64,000 nt of DNA from Brachynemurus nebulosus (lineage: Eukaryota > Arthropoda > Insecta > Neuroptera > Myrmeleontidae): positions 44,575,954-44,639,953 of the forward strand of contig JAPWDM010000005.1 of NCBI GenBank assembly GCA_035578155.1. Direction: 5' to 3'. The notes under the pieces were generated by a model. It saw only the letters and a list, made by a program, of their open reading frames with translations, had not been told where the DNA came from and ran no database searches. Shown one piece after another: positions 8,691 through 20,954 of this stretch. The first letter of the stretch is position 1, and each line of letters opens with the position of its first letter. The position numbers and the translations under genes were made by a program.

Positions 8691-10820
8691 ACATAGGGAA
8701 AGGTGGGGTAAGACAGAGTAGAAAGGTAAGACAGAATACGCGTATTAGCACGCCACCCAAACGCACCAACTATAAACAAGCACACATATTCGATCTGTCC
8801 TCTCAGTTAGAGTTAATCATAGGGAAACGGTGGAAATGTATTTTCATTTGTATGTTAAAGCCAAAAAAATTATTTCACATTGTTGTAATATTATTTTCAT
8901 AAATTTTCTACGTTTGAAAAAAAATTAAAATAATGAAACTATATTTTATTCCTTTATCTATCTTTCTATATGAGAGGTTAAATAGGACACATCTTCGTCT
9001 GAGCAAAATCGCATTTTGGCTCTCACCTTTCAACATAACTGAATTTCAATTGCTTATTTTTTAATACTTTGTTTAATTATTTATTTATTAAACAGATGAA
9101 GGGTACCGGGGAGTGTCAGTATTTACTGATAAAAATAATGAATCATTATTTTTATTACTTCAGTATTTTTATGATACCGTACACTATCATTATTTTCTTC
9201 AGTATTTTAAAACAAACTGTCAAGTTTAATTTTTCGGAATTTTTAAATTAATAAAATTTTGGAATTGTTATTATTATGGAAGAAGCGCGTTTAACTATAG
9301 TACTAGCCGTACTAGCGTTTGCAACTCAAAACAAGAAAACAAAAAAAAAAAACGTTATGCTCGTTTTGTTTTTTCTAGCTAAGCCGTACATATACGCATG
9401 TATGTACATACAGTACATATCGTACATATCGTACATACTAATCAATAATATAGTTATGTGATATATGTACAAGCCTACTTTTCCATGATGTACATATTAT
9501 ATGATCTACAATCGATTTGTATTTATCTCGGCTGGTACCGCTGGTACATAATGTACATAATATACCAGAAATATGTTTTAACGGTTTTAACTGTCATTAA
9601 TGTCACTGTCCCCTTCACGTCTTAGTACTGAAATGAATACTGATGGAATTATAAGCCATTCTTCAATACTTTCATCATTATTTCAGTATCGTCAATACAC
9701 GATCAATAAAAGTGTCAGTATTTTGAAATACTGACAGTATTACTGATCGTGTACAGGCAGCCATACAGTCGAAACATTTCATTTCAGTTCATGTTGCAAC
9801 ATCAAAAAAAAAATCAAATTTTGTCCACAGATTGTCTCAATTACCTGTACGTGTTCAATAAACAACACGCAATCAAATCGATCAAGACCACCAGTCAGAA
9901 TCCTATATTAAACAATAAAAACAATACACCACACCGCACCTTACCTCACCGTCCTCTCGGTCCCACCAGTCCCCCAGTACACTCCCGAGTCCTGTAATAA
10001 AAATAAGTTACATCACTCCTACTATTTCTACATTCAATTGTTACCAAACATAAACCAACAAGAACTACACTGATATATTTTTATACATATCAATAAAAAA
10101 AAAAGTCGGCATATCCGGCCACCAGCGTTTCCGGGCTACCAATGTTGGCACCGTTAGTTATTGGGTGGCTCCCTCTATGGCTGGAATTTATATACGTAGA
10201 TGAGTGTAAATAGTGAAATAGATATACAAACATTTTCTAGGACAATAAACCGAACTAGTATTGTACACATAGTTATATACATATTGAAATCAAATATATA
10301 TGTATTTGTCCCAGCGTATCCGTGTTTGTACATATTTACAAATCTAAATATATTTATTTGTTCATTTCATTGGCAAAGCTTATTTTTCTAATGAATTTGC
10401 ATTTTTTTGTTGCCCTCGTTGCTTGCTGTCCAATTCGTTGTGGCATAAAAGCAGCTCGAATTAAACTCGAATTGGTGATTCGAGCAAATTTTTTCTTTAT
10501 TAATTATATCAGATTGTAATAATTATTAATGTAGACGCCATGCCAGAATAATTTATTATTTAGAATAAAAAAAAAACGAATGTTTGTTTTAAAAAAAAAA
10601 AAACAACGCAATCTTGTGTTTTGGCTTGAACTAAGTGTATCAATGAAACAGTGTCAATAAGCGTCACATAGTTTTGCTTGTAATGTTTATTCAAGACCTT
10701 TTTCAAAACCTGCGGGCCGATTTTTCATCATTTTGATAGGATCTACCTATTCCAAGGGAGATTTTTACGTAAAAAATTGTAATGTTTAAGAAATTATTGT
10801 TTTTATTTAACTGAATTACA
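8691..10820. other. Non-coding stretch with CAGTATT and GTACATA motif clusters
   Basis: No gene recognised. Between 9117 and 9750 the motif CAGTATT and its complement recur several times, ending in a compact palindrome (CAGTATTTTGAAATACTG at about 9717). 9388-9440 has repeated GTACATA units. This could be a degraded inverted-repeat element. 10110-10190 is slightly GC-richer but has no supported ORF. Confidence 0.4.
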
Positions 10821-10825
10821 TTTTA

Positions 10826-11150
10826 GACTAAGTGGTCGTAATACGGCATTACATATTACACGAGCTAATGTTATTCCAACTAACGCAACGGTAGAAATGC
10901 TATTAAACATTTTTCTAATATTTAAGAAAATGTCGATACTTGTGTCAACTGCATTCTAGACCAAGTGGTATCTAAATTTCAAGAACTGCTTTTAACCATT
11001 TCGGTACTGCTTAAGGAAGTGTCGATATTTATTTGATTTATATTTTAGCCTAAGTGGTCGGAATATCATATTTCATATTACAAAACCTAAGGTTATTCCA
11101 ACTCACGGTGGAGATGAGCTTAAAAGTTGCCAGAATTCTGTTTAAAATTA
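10826..11150. repeat. Degraded repeat with AAGTGGTCGG phrase
   Basis: Three starts of a unit (GACTAAGTGGTC, GACCAAGTGGT, GCCTAAGTGGTCGG) occur at about 10826, 10958 and 11047. Between them are diverged AATGTTATTCCAACTAACG and GTCGATACTT blocks. The same unit, about 168 bp long, occurs twice at 61556-62670. Confidence 0.65.
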
Positions 11151-11201
11151 AAAAATTGTTCCAGTTAAGTGTTTGGAATTATTTTTAACAAGTTCTTGTT
11201 C

Positions 11202-12025
11202 ATACACGGAGAGAAATTTCATATAAAAATTACTGTGCTCAGCACTACAATCGACGTGTGAAAAAGGCGAACATATTCAATTTTGTACGGTAAAAATATA
11301 AAAATTATAATTAATCATAGAAAATTTAAAGGATAGAATATTGTTTCCGTAATATTAGCTCCGTAAAATTTGTAAAACAGCACAGTAAAAAGTTCCATTG
11401 CCGACAAAAAAATATTTTTTAATTGTTTTTCTTACAAAAATTACCATGCTGTATTATAAAATTTGAAATGCTATCTGCTAATACTAGAAAGAAAAAAAGA
11501 GAAAGAAGGTTGTGTGTGTTGTGAGCGCTATTGAAATCTACCTCACTCATAACAAGTCACATAGCCAACCGTAGGTGTGGACGACCAACTTGGTTCATTA
11601 GACTGTCTTACAAGCAGCAAGCAGTATTCATTACACTGTCTTAGAGGACGGGGATGTTACCGTTTAATTCATCATTTTGTTACTTCACTATCTTTAGTAT
11701 TAGAATATATTGTTGGCAATCATTTTTGTACGCATCATAAAGAATCGAAAGTCGGAAAAGATCGGGCATCTTCGAAGTTTTTACAGGTACAGCCCAAGCA
11801 ATATAAGGTTGCGGGTCAGATGCGCAAATGAAACAGTACAACAATAAGAATTAAACTATAATATATATGCATAAGACTGTGATAAAAGTTGTGTTAGCAC
11901 ATTAATTTTTACCATGCTAGCACATATTTTTTATTTTGGTCGTCGATCGCGCACGCATTATAAGAGAGCATGGTAATTTTTCTGAAATTTTATCTACAAA
12001 AATTATATGATTTTTCTCTCCGTAT
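11202..12025. mobile_element. CACGGAGAG-family non-autonomous DNA element, copy 1
   Basis: Ends are TA-CACGGAGAGAAATTTC and AAAAATCATATAATTTTTGT in reverse, with CTCTCCGTA-TA at the right, consistent with a TA duplication and one mutated terminal base. Internally about 800 bp, colinear in reverse with 18580-19361. A stop-free stretch (11565-11831) has no ATG near its start, and most differences from its paralogue are amino-acid changing, so I do not call a gene. Confidence 0.75.
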
Positions 12026-12748
12026 ATGATTTTTATTGCATCGAATAACCCGGTATTTTTGTTCACTTTTTATATACTTTTAAATTTTCCTGATATTATG
12101 TCTGGGAATATTTTACATTTTACTGTTTAAAAAAGAAAAAATTATTTTTAATAAACTATTCTAAAATTTAATATTGAGTTTTATGTGAGATTTATAAGAC
12201 AAAAACATTTTTAAATGTGTATTTATTAAGCTTTTTAAAACGAAAGGAAAGTCAAAAAGAGTAAATTTGATTTACTTTTTTCAATTTTGTTCACCTATTA
12301 TTAAACGAGAGGTTTGTATTTTTTCGAATAAATTTGTGTTTATAGAGAAGTATAACAAAAATTTTTTGCCTAGAAAATTTAGGAGAGCTGTCGACTAAAA
12401 CCAAAATACGACAGCGCAGCTGGAGTATTTTTAAGTTGACAGTTCATTGAGTTAAATTGTTTTCAGATAACAAATTTGAGTTGCAGAAAACAAATGTATT
12501 CAGAAAAAATACCTATATAATTCGTGTGTAATACGGCGAGACAATTTAACGAATAAAATAATTTAGTATAATTCATATCGCAATTTAATATTTTTACCAA
12601 TAAGAACTTTCGTTTAATTTTTATTGTGTTTGTGTTTATAACTGCAACTAAATGACCAACAAAAAATTTCTTACCATTTTTTCGCTAAGTATTTATCAAA
12701 TTTTTTTTTCATGGCAAAAGTGAAAAAAACTACAATTTTTACCTACCT
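12026..12748. other. AT-rich non-coding stretch
   Basis: Nothing recognised beyond A/T homopolymer runs. Confidence 0.5.
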
Positions 12749-13544
12749 TTAAGGGTAGGTTTACTTAAGCGTCGTTAAAAAAAAATCGATTCTTTTTTTT
12801 TGCAGAAATTGGTAGCTAAGTATGTGTAGAATATGTTCCAAAAGTGATTTTGCTGAAAATAATTTAAAAAAAAAGATTTTTGCATATTAATAACCGAATC
12901 CAGCTAACTACAAAAAAAAAAAAAACGTAGTTCACGCAATAATGAGTATTAAATAAAAAATTTTGAAAATACGTTTCTTTATACATATATATTTTATAAT
13001 ATGTCGAAACCACATTTTTGAAACTGGTTGACGCGATAACTCAAAAACTATTTAATGGATCCTTTTTTTAATTTTTTATTTTAAAGATAATTCAGTTCTC
13101 CAGCACCTACACCTAAGTCTGATACACTTTCAATATTTTTTATCTTTTTTATTTTACTTTAAAGAGCGAAAAATAAGACAAAAATCGGAACCAAAAGTTC
13201 ACATATCCGCCATTTTTTTTTCTTTCAGCAATTTATTGATATTATAGGTATAGGTGCCGGTACTCTTCATATATTTTATAAATCTTTTTTGTTTTTGGAT
13301 TTCAGTGGTTTAATACCGGCGCTATGATGTCAACAAACAAGGCATCGGATTTTCGGATCGTCACGCTGCACTATCTATAAAATGGACAATTTTTTATATT
13401 TTTCCTTGAAAAATTTTGTTTGTATAGTCTAATGCTTAATAAATATGTCTACCGAATTTGAAATGGATATTTACTTCCATTCTTGAGAAAAAAATTCCAG
13501 AAAAATATATAATTTTTAAGGACTCTCAAGTAAACCTCCCCTTA
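12749..13544. mobile_element. TTAA-flanked GGG(T/G)AGG element, copy A
   Basis: Inverted ends TTAAGGGTAGGTTTACTTAA ... TTGAGAGTTTACCT in sense, with CTCCCCTTAA at the right. Colinear with 28786-29690 (shared blocks GCAGAAATTGGTAGCTAA, GTGTAGAATATGTTCC, TTTATTGATATTATA). Both ends carry TTAA, the piggyBac target, but the terminal bases GGGG differ from the usual piggyBac CCY start, so the superfamily is open. No transposase ORF. Confidence 0.7.
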
Positions 13545-13985
13545 AAAAAATATGAACAAAACTGTACGTACAGTTATTCGTATTTTAATAAGCTTTTTTT
13601 GATACCCTATTCATTGCTCCTAAGTTTTTCCCCACTTTTCGGTGGAACTTTTCCACTTTTTTTACTCTCTTTAATTTCACGTCTATAATTAATCGGATCA
13701 CCACACTTTATCTCTGTATGCTAAATTTCAAATTTTCACGTCGGTAATGGTTTCAGAGAAAATCGCCTGTGATATAGACACCGGAGTGAATGCATAAGTG
13801 TTCCGTTTTGCCAATTCCGGTACGAAACACTAAAAAAAGGTAAAATTCATTTTAAGTGTAAAAGCGACATTCAATTATCGGTGAGGAATGAAAAACGTAC
13901 ATTTTCTTTAATTTTAAAATACAATTTACTTTTTTTTTTAATTAAAGAAAAATTAAATAACATGCTACAAAACGTATGCTACGTC
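13545..13985. other. Non-coding stretch with a small dispersed repeat
   Basis: The segment near 13715-13770 (GCTAAATTTCAAATTTTCAC followed by GTCG and AATCGCC) is also present near 59000-59050. No gene recognised. Confidence 0.4.
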
Positions 13986-13989
13986 AAAG

Positions 13990-14628
13990 TAGTCCAGTCA
14001 AGTAAGGCCTGAAATGGCAATTTTTCAACCTCGATGAAACTTGGCTGAAATATTCCTAGGCATACTAGATTTGACTAGGGATAGTTTTAAGGGGTTTGCT
14101 AACCCAGCGTCAGAGTGAAAAAGGAGTGAAATTGCTCCAAAAGCCCTTTTTGCACATTTTTCGCGTAAACTGTTATAGATATAGAGAAATGCTTCAAATA
14201 AAAGTTGTAGAGAATGTTAAGATCTACAACTTTTTACGAAAAATTTTTTAGCATCTTTTGCAGTTTTCGCGAAATATCAATTTAAAGTTTAAAATTTTTA
14301 AAATTAAAAATTTTTTTTTTCATAAAATTAATAAACAAAATTTTTCGCGAAAACTGCAATAGATGCAAAAAAATGTTTTGTACAAAAGTTGTAGATCTTA
14401 ACATTGTCCACAACTTTTCTTTGAAACATTTCTCTATATCTATAATAGTTTACAGGAAAAATGTGAAACAATGGCTTTTGAAACAATTTCACCTCTTTTT
14501 CACCCTGACGTTGGGTTCGCAGCCCCCTTAAAACTATCCATAGTCAAAGCTAGTATGCCTCGGAATATTTCAGCCAAGTTTGACCGAGGCTGAAAAATTG
14601 CCATTTCAGACCTTACTTGACTGGACTA
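13990..14628. mobile_element. Foldback element with ~300-bp inverted arms
   Basis: Ends are TAGTCCAGTCAAGTAAGG and, in reverse complement at the right, TAGTCCAGTCAAGTAAGG. The arms run almost to the middle (the TAGATCTTAACA / TGTTAAGATCTA region and TTTTCGCGAAAAC are inverted). Possible 4-bp target duplication AAAG at 13986-13989 and 14629-14632. No ORF; non-autonomous. It would make a long imperfect hairpin RNA if transcribed. Confidence 0.75.
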
Positions 14629-16409
14629 AAAGAATTAGTTGAATTAATGTTATAATAGAGTGAATGCAATATAGGAAGTGGTGTAGTGTCGTGTTCTTCG
14701 ATGTTTTGCAGTGGAGGTAGTAGCTAGGGATAGAAAATTACGAGTGGAAATTGAAACAATAATAATTTTCTTAAAATGTGCCAAGCGCAACAGAAGTAAA
14801 AACAGAAATTTAATATCAATTGTTTATTGCATCTGTAATAATAATAAGGTTTTTTGTTCAACTCAAAACAATATATATTTGACACTTAATTACTTGTATA
14901 GTGAAACCTCATTATAACAAAAACAGTTAAATATATTTGATATTTTTTTTTTTTTTTGAGAAAATATATGTTTAAAATATTCTGTATTTTAACCTTAACT
15001 ATACAACGTAAATATTATCTAAATGTTACACAGAGCGCCCGCCCCTAAACGGAGATTAATTCAAATTTTTTCGTGGTTTATTTGATGACATCATCAAAAT
15101 TCAAATAACTAAAAAATTTTATTGGATTAAAAACCGTATATAAAATGACAGAATGACGAAAATAGAAAAGAATTATAGGTTTTCGAAGTCATTCTTTTCA
15201 TTTTTACCAAATTATTAGGCACGTTAGGTCAATAGAAAAATAAAACTTCTGTCGGATCAGTTATGTTTATAAAAGGAATTTGGTCATTTTGATGGCACAA
15301 ATGAAAAGTTTACATAACGAAACTTACTCTAATTTAACCAATCATTCTAATTCAAATCAATCCAATGTGCTTTGCTTTGAAAAAATGGAATTTTTTTGAT
15401 TGAGTGACGTCATCAAGTTTACTAAAACTTTTCAATGGCTTGAAAACCATAAATAAAAAATCGCAGAATTATTGATTTTCCAAATCATTCTCTTAGTGCT
15501 AACTTGGGTATATTTTTTTTTAAATTTGCAATGTCAAAAAAGATTATTAAACCTTTAGGAAAATGTGACCTACTCCTAATCCGAAAGTTAGATTCGCCCC
15601 TGTCTCGTAAGGCTTTAATTTCGTTCCGACCATAATAGCAAAATTGTCAATAAGCCAATAATACTCAGAAGCCAAAAAAAGAATTCTAAAATACAGTATT
15701 GAAACTATCTGTACCGTTCAGATAGTTTTTTAAAAATTAAAGAAACATGAAAAGTGTTGCTAGAGATAGATAAGGTAAAAATTATACAGAAATAAAAAAA
15801 AATTGACTTAAATTCAAACACAATTTATTCACTTGCGCTTTCAACTGTTACAATATTATTTTTTTATTGTTAAAATTTTTTTGTATGTCTCAAGGTCGTT
15901 GGAATTTTCAAAGAGAAATTTCAATTTAGCCTAGTGGTAGTAATTATTAAAGTTTGAAGAAATCAAAATAACAATGAGTTAGCACTTGAATAACAAAAAA
16001 ATTATTCGAATGTTATCACAAAAAGCATAGTAGAATAAATACTTTAAAAAATAAAACTAAACAAAAAACTTTTAATGATTAAAAAATTGATTGAAAGCAC
16101 ATAAAAAAAAAGTCAATTAGATATATCCAATAAATTCTGATTGGAAATTAAACATTTCAGTAAAATTATAAGATAACTAAAAATAATTATTTTAAAAAAG
16201 GCAAATAAGGGATAAATAAAAGAAGTGCTCAATTTTCAAGAGAATACAGGTACACAAAAGCATTACCAATAATGATTGTATAAATTTTGTTAGTAACAAA
16301 TTTATGAATAAAGAAAAGTTAATTAAATTAGTAAAATATTTGAAAAGTGCCAAATTTAGTTTGGTTCAATTTAGTTGGGGTACTTAAGCGATTTCATATT
16401 AAAATAAAA
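14629..16409. other. AT-rich non-coding stretch
   Basis: Includes a single pogo-like terminus near 14900. No coding sequence or RNA gene recognised; two TGACGTCATCA-like or TGACATCATCA motifs occur near 15086 and 15405. Confidence 0.45.
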
Positions 16410-16514
16410 ATAGGGAAAGTTTAGGTGATTTTTGGATTATTATTATATCTAAGGAATTTTTGGAATAAATGATCACCCATCTTACGTCAAAAATTTTTTG
16501 TTTTTTATTGGGTA

Positions 16515-16546
16515 CGTACGTTTTGAGAATAAAATCTCATCTTCAG
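16515..16546 (-). ncRNA. Hammerhead-like motif in the Penelope-like 3' region
   Basis: On the minus strand, CTGAAGA is followed by a possible stem (GAG/CTC around ATTTTATT) and AAAACGTACG. Penelope-like elements are known to carry hammerhead ribozymes with a CUGANGA-stem-GAAA core. Here the G of GAAA is replaced and an extra base precedes the stem, so this copy is at best a decayed ribozyme. Confidence 0.25.
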
Positions 16547-16790
16547 GCCATAATCTTAAAATATTAAAAACAAACATATTAAAGTACTAAATGTTAATAC
16601 ATACAATAAATCAAATACTTACAATTTTTTCAAAAAACAAATCAATATGAAGTTATTAAAACAAAATTTTTTTTAAAAAATACACAATTTTACCGTCAAA
16701 AATAAACTTTTTTACTAAATTAAGACAAAAAATTTTTTTTAAGAAAATTATATTATTGAAAAAATAAATAAAATTGAAGTTTATTTTTTT

Positions 16791-17072
16791 TTATGTTTTC
16801 GAATGTTTTTCATATTGTAGCACCTTTGTATTACTATAGTGGAAGACATGGTCCAAATTATATCCGTGTTGTGCCAAACCAGTGCGAAATTCACCTCTAC
16901 CCAAATCCCACCTGTGTTGTTTTAGACGATACTCGAGTGCCTTAGACGTCTGACCAATGTACGAAGAGCCACAATTGGAACAAGGGACTGAATAAATTAG
17001 ATGGCTTCTTTCTCCAATTGGAGTTACTCCTTTTAGGTTTGAGTAGGGGGAATTTTTTATGGAAAAGGGGTA
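16791..17072 (-). pseudogene. GIY-YIG endonuclease C-terminal fragment of a Penelope-like element
   Basis: Reading the minus strand from 17072 gives 93 codons to a TAA at 16793-16791. The key stretch is IYSVPCSNCGSSYIGQTSKA followed by LEYRLKQH: a C-x-x-C pair, YIGQT (the second half of GIY-YIG) and a basic helix R-L-K-x-H, the usual signature of the endonuclease that terminates Penelope-like polyproteins. Downstream are HRWDLGRGEF and a HGYNLDH segment. The frame is open, and on the other side of the inserted element it continues (..FSPVYK at 17793-17758) when the insertion and one TA are removed. A truncated, interrupted copy, not expressed as such. Confidence 0.8.
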
Positions 17073-17935
17073 AAGGAGAGACTTAATGAATGGAACATTT
17101 TATGAATGAAAAACTTTATTCTTTTTAAATAACAGTAAATTTTCTTGTTTGAAAAAATTAGTTTTTTGTCCCACTCAGTAATTCTATTCTCATTGAATGG
17201 GACAAAAAGAATATTGAATGGAACTAATGTAATACAATGTAAAATTCATGCCGTTATACAGGTTAGTAAAAATATGGAAATGGTAAAAAATATCAGCGGG
17301 GAAGCATTTTTGGGATAATTGATGAGAACAAAAGTCTCAGCATTTTTCACGGCGCATCTGATGGTAACCTTGACTTTGAGGTCAAGATCAAAATTCAAGG
17401 TCATATTCATAATGTCCCATTCAATATCCCTTGTCAAGTAATAAGATAAAGGCAAGAAATAAAAAGTACATAACCTTAATGTACAAACAATACTTGCATA
17501 ATTATAGTCTATACAATGGTGATTATAGAATATTTGGTAATATGTAAAAAAATAAAAGTTCCTTTTTCTGTTTAAAATCGTATTTTTTAATTTTTATTGA
17601 AATGAACGGAAAATCATTAACTCATATATCGCACATAAAAATAGTTATATAAAAGACACCTAGTGACTGTAAAACAATTTTCCACTAACGGTTTCTTTTT
17701 AAGGAAAACTCATTTGTCCCATTCAATAATCGTCCCATTCATTAAGTCTCTCCCCTACTTATACACTGGAGAAAACCGTTGAGATTTTAGGAAAGAGAAG
17801 ACTGGAATATTGTCTCCAGTCTCCTGTATGTATTCCAGTCTCTTCTTTCCTAAAATCTCAAGGGTTTTCTCCAGTGTATAAGTACCCCTTTTCCATAAAA
17901 AATCCCTCTACTCAAACCTAAGAGGATTACAATTT
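17027..17935. repeat. Palindrome of Penelope-like coding sequence, arms ~100 bp
   Basis: Left arm 17027-17072 plus 17758-17807 (split by the insertion) and right arm about 17831-17935 are inverted copies: GGTTTGAGTAGGGGGAATTT at the left and AAAAAATCCCTCTACTCAAA at the right, and GGAAAGAGAAGACTGGAAT against ATTCCAGTCTCTTCTTTCC around a 23-bp loop. The right arm is uninterrupted and therefore records the pre-insertion sequence (GGGGTACTTATACAC). Confidence 0.8.
17073..17755. mobile_element. TA-flanked non-autonomous element inserted in the Penelope-like copy
   Basis: Inverted ends AAGGAGAGACTTAATGAATG and, in reverse complement, GGGGAGAGACTTAATGAATG. TA lies at 17071-17072 and 17756-17757; the uninterrupted palindrome arm has a single TA here, confirming a 2-bp target duplication typical of Tc1/mariner-type elements. 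Internal GAATGGGAC motifs recur. At 17288-17415 it shares a block with 24750-24870 (GAAGCATTTTTGGGATAA, GGCGCATC). The 69-codon frame inside has no recognisable domain. Confidence 0.8.
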
Positions 17936-18579
17936 CGCTATGTAGAAAATAGTTTTACTGTACATGATGACAATAACTTTAATATTAGAAAACTTTGTAC
18001 ATATTACATGTACATACAGATGTAGTGTAAGCAATTAAGAACATTCTATGCAGCACCAGCACCGACACCAGTACCAACCCCAGCAACATTTCAAAGTGCA
18101 CATAAATTTTATTATACATATTTTAAATTGAATTTTCTAATAGTAATAGATTATTATGTCATCTTATAAAACTATTGTTACCTCTCTACGGCACGACACG
18201 ACTGTCACATTACTCATACATGCATACTGTGACACTGTACAAGTGACGACAACAACGTGTCATCCACATCTTTGATTGTGTCATTGTCACCAATTCACCG
18301 CTGCGCTGCTAGTAGGTACATAGAACATCAGTCAGCCAGTGAATTACTGAAATATGTAGCGTGACATAAAAAAAAAATCAAAAAAACTATAATAACCCAC
18401 ATTTTTGTGCCATTATCAGTTTGTGTATACGGATGACGTAGATAGGTACTCGATTTCAGTTAACTGTATGAATTTAAAAAAATAGTATATTTTTGTGGAA
18501 AAAATATGTATACGTGTAAAATACATTTCTAGAGTTCTAAAGAAAAAGTTTCGAAACAGCAAAAAACAATTTTTTGACC
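17936..18579. other. Non-coding stretch
   Basis: A short GCACCAGCACCGACACCAGT block near 18054-18080 is probably a degenerate CACCAG microsatellite. 18190-18350 is slightly GC-richer with repeated TGTGACA/GTCAC motifs. No gene supported. Confidence 0.4.
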
Positions 18580-19361
18580 TACACGGAGAGAAAAATCATA
18601 TAATTTTTGTAGATAAAATTTCAGAAAAATTATCATGCTCTTTTATAATGCGTGCGCGATCGACGACCAAAATAAAAAATATGTGCTAGCATGGTAAAAT
18701 TTAATGTGCTAGCACAACTTTTATCACACTCTTATGCATATATGTTATAGTTTAATTCTTGTTGTCGTACTCTTTCATTTGCGCATCTGACCCGCAACCT
18801 TATGTTGCTTGGGCTGTACCTGTAAAAACTTCGAAGATGCCCGATCTTTTCCGACTTTCGATTCTTTATGATGCATACAAAAATGATTGCCAACAATATA
18901 TTCTAATACTAAAGATAGTGAAGTAACAAAATGATGAATTAAACGGTGACATCCCCGTCCTCTAACACAGTGTAATGAATACTGTTTGCTGCTTGTAATA
19001 CAGTCTAATGGATCAAGGTGCTTGGTCCAACCCGTCCGACCAAGTTGGTCGTCCACACCTATGGTTGGCTATGTGACTTGCTATGAGTGAGGTACATTTC
19101 AACAGCGTTCACAACACACACAACCTTCTTTCTCTTTTTTTCTTTCTACTATTAGCAGATAGCATTTCAAATATTATAACACAGCATGGTAATTTTTGTA
19201 AGAAAAACAATTAAAAAATATTTTTTTGTTGGCAGTGGAACTTTTTACTGTGCTGTTTTACAAATTTTTATATTTTTACCGTACAAAATTGTGTTCGCCT
19301 TTTACACGTCGATTGTAGTGCTGAGCACAGTAATTTTTATATGAATTTTCTCTCCGTGTGC
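18580..19361. mobile_element. CACGGAGAG-family non-autonomous DNA element, copy 2 (inverted to copy 1)
   Basis: Left end TA-CACGGAGAGAAAAATCA, right end CTCTCCGTG-TG (the flanking TA has drifted to TG). Colinear in reverse complement with 11202-12025, with an extra 27 bp in the middle of the stop-free stretch. No ATG begins that stretch and no transposase motif is visible. Confidence 0.75.
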
Positions 19362-19829
19362 CATATCGTTTGAAACATTACAAGGAACGGCTGTTACACC
19401 TCATTTACGAAATATTGAGCTTCATACTGATGTTTTTCAACTAGAATTTGAACCACTTACAGACACGTTTATGGACTCAAAATTTTCCTTAAAGAGATAT
19501 CAACGTGTACAATATATGTATGCACTCACCATTAAATAGTTCAAAATATGTGAAAAAACAATTCAAAAAATTTAACAGTTTCTTTAGACGCAGCTTTGGG
19601 AAATGGGAAAAACTGTTTTGGGTCTACTTTGACTGTTATTTTGAGGAACTTCAATGTTTCAATACAACGTGCTTTTGTCCAATTTCTTATGGCAAAAATT
19701 GGTAAATTTCTTAAATTTTATTTTTGAAAAAAATTATTATAAAAGTATTACCAACCATATAGAAAATTAATAGTAATTCAGAATTTCAAAGTGGGGTTCG
19801 CGACTCACGAGGTCGCAAAATCTATTTGA
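19362..19829. other. AT-rich stretch, one small ORF without support
   Basis: No recognisable motif. The run from about 19380 to 19500 reads loosely like decayed coding sequence (GGCTGTTACACCTCATTTAC), but I cannot name a family. Confidence 0.35.
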
Positions 19830-19975
19830 GGGGGTCGCAGAAACAATTGATTATAGATTACATATATGTCCATTTTCTGGACATTTCCTAATACACATTT
19901 CTACATGTTTCCAGAGTATTTTGAAATTTTTAAATACAAAGGCGGGTCGCGGATCAAAAAGTTTGAAAACCACTG
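19830..19975. mobile_element. hAT-type MITE remnant (right terminus)
   Basis: The right end in reverse complement reads CAGTGGTTTTCAAACTTTTT, a typical hAT terminus, preceded by GGCGGGTCGCGG. The body is shared with 58745-58877. The matching left terminus is not intact. Confidence 0.6.
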
Positions 19976-20954
19976 ATTGAAATACTTCCGGCTTCGATAA
20001 AAATCAACAAATAAATAATTTTTATTTAATATTTATTTATTTATTTATAGTTCAAAGTACCATTAAACATTAAAGCAGGAAAGAATTTTTCATATCTATT
20101 TCTTCCAAATTTGGAAAATTTATAAAAACATACTTACACTAATGAAGTTTCAATCTACTTTTTCTTTCAAACTTTTTCTATGCAAAATTTACTATTACTG
20201 AGAAAAAACTATCTTTATACCATAAAAGAAAAAATGTACAAAGCTTCCAAGAAAAATTTATGTCCAAAATTAACGCATTGCAGTTCTTCAGTCTGTCCTT
20301 CCATCCGCTCGTGAACTACTATATCTACTAACTATTTGTAACAAACTAAATTGTTTATAAAAATAAATTCCATTTCTTAGCATGTCTTTTGTCTTATAAT
20401 CATCCCTCCGAATATACTGGATACGGGATAATAAGTTTGTATACACATATATTATAAAAACATATACATACACCCTAGTAACAAAGAAAGTAAACAACGC
20501 TGTATGCCATAAATTCCACCGAAATAAGGCCACGCCACACGAACGGCACGTTGTATGCGAGCACTATTATACTTAGACCAGTACATCGTCGCAAGTAATG
20601 GGCGAAGTTTTTTTTTTATTTCTTTTTGATAAGAAAATTCGCACATTAGAGTGATGAAAGACGATTAAAAGGAAAGCAATTAAGTTTAAAAAGATATGTT
20701 TATTCATGTTCGTCGTTGTTCTTTTTTTTTCACTCGTAGCCAACTTGATTTTTTTGAGGGGATAAGTTAATTTTAATTAATTTAAGATAGTTTTAAAAGT
20801 AATTAATTTAAAGTGAAGGAGGCGGACAGTTAACAATTTTTTTTTCTTTTTCTTTTTGTAAAAACATTTCAAATAATTTTTAAGAGTGTGTATTTTATCT
20901 TACTGCAAAACTAATAGGTTAGCAACTTACCCTTAAAAAGTTGCTTAGAAATTG
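19976..20954. other. Non-coding stretch
   Basis: Apart from A/T runs, a modestly GC-richer patch at 20505-20610 has no motif. Nothing else recognised. Confidence 0.4.

Larger units (their letters stand above)
16410..17830 (-). mobile_element. Penelope-like retroelement remnant, minus strand, split by a DNA element
   Basis: Right to left on the minus strand: coding sequence at 17830-17758, an inserted TA-flanked element (17073-17755), coding sequence continuing at 17072-16791 with a GIY-YIG endonuclease motif, then a 3' region ending near 16410. That 3' region contains CCTGAAGATGAGATTTTATT followed by CTCAAAACGTACG, and a distal GTGATCATTTATTCCAAAAA block. The same distal block and a related CCTGAAGAAGAG..CGAAACGTACG sequence end the element at 61658-62428, supporting a shared family. 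The reverse transcriptase domain is not present. Confidence 0.75.

Noticed and set aside
11565..11831. Stop-free stretch in a CACGGAGAG element, with a paralogous 93-codon frame at 18775-19056 (minus strand)
   Set aside because: Neither has an ATG near its start (both begin at GTG). Of about seven substitutions between copies, about six change the amino acid, so there is no sign of selection on a protein; the in-frame 27-bp indel is probably chance.
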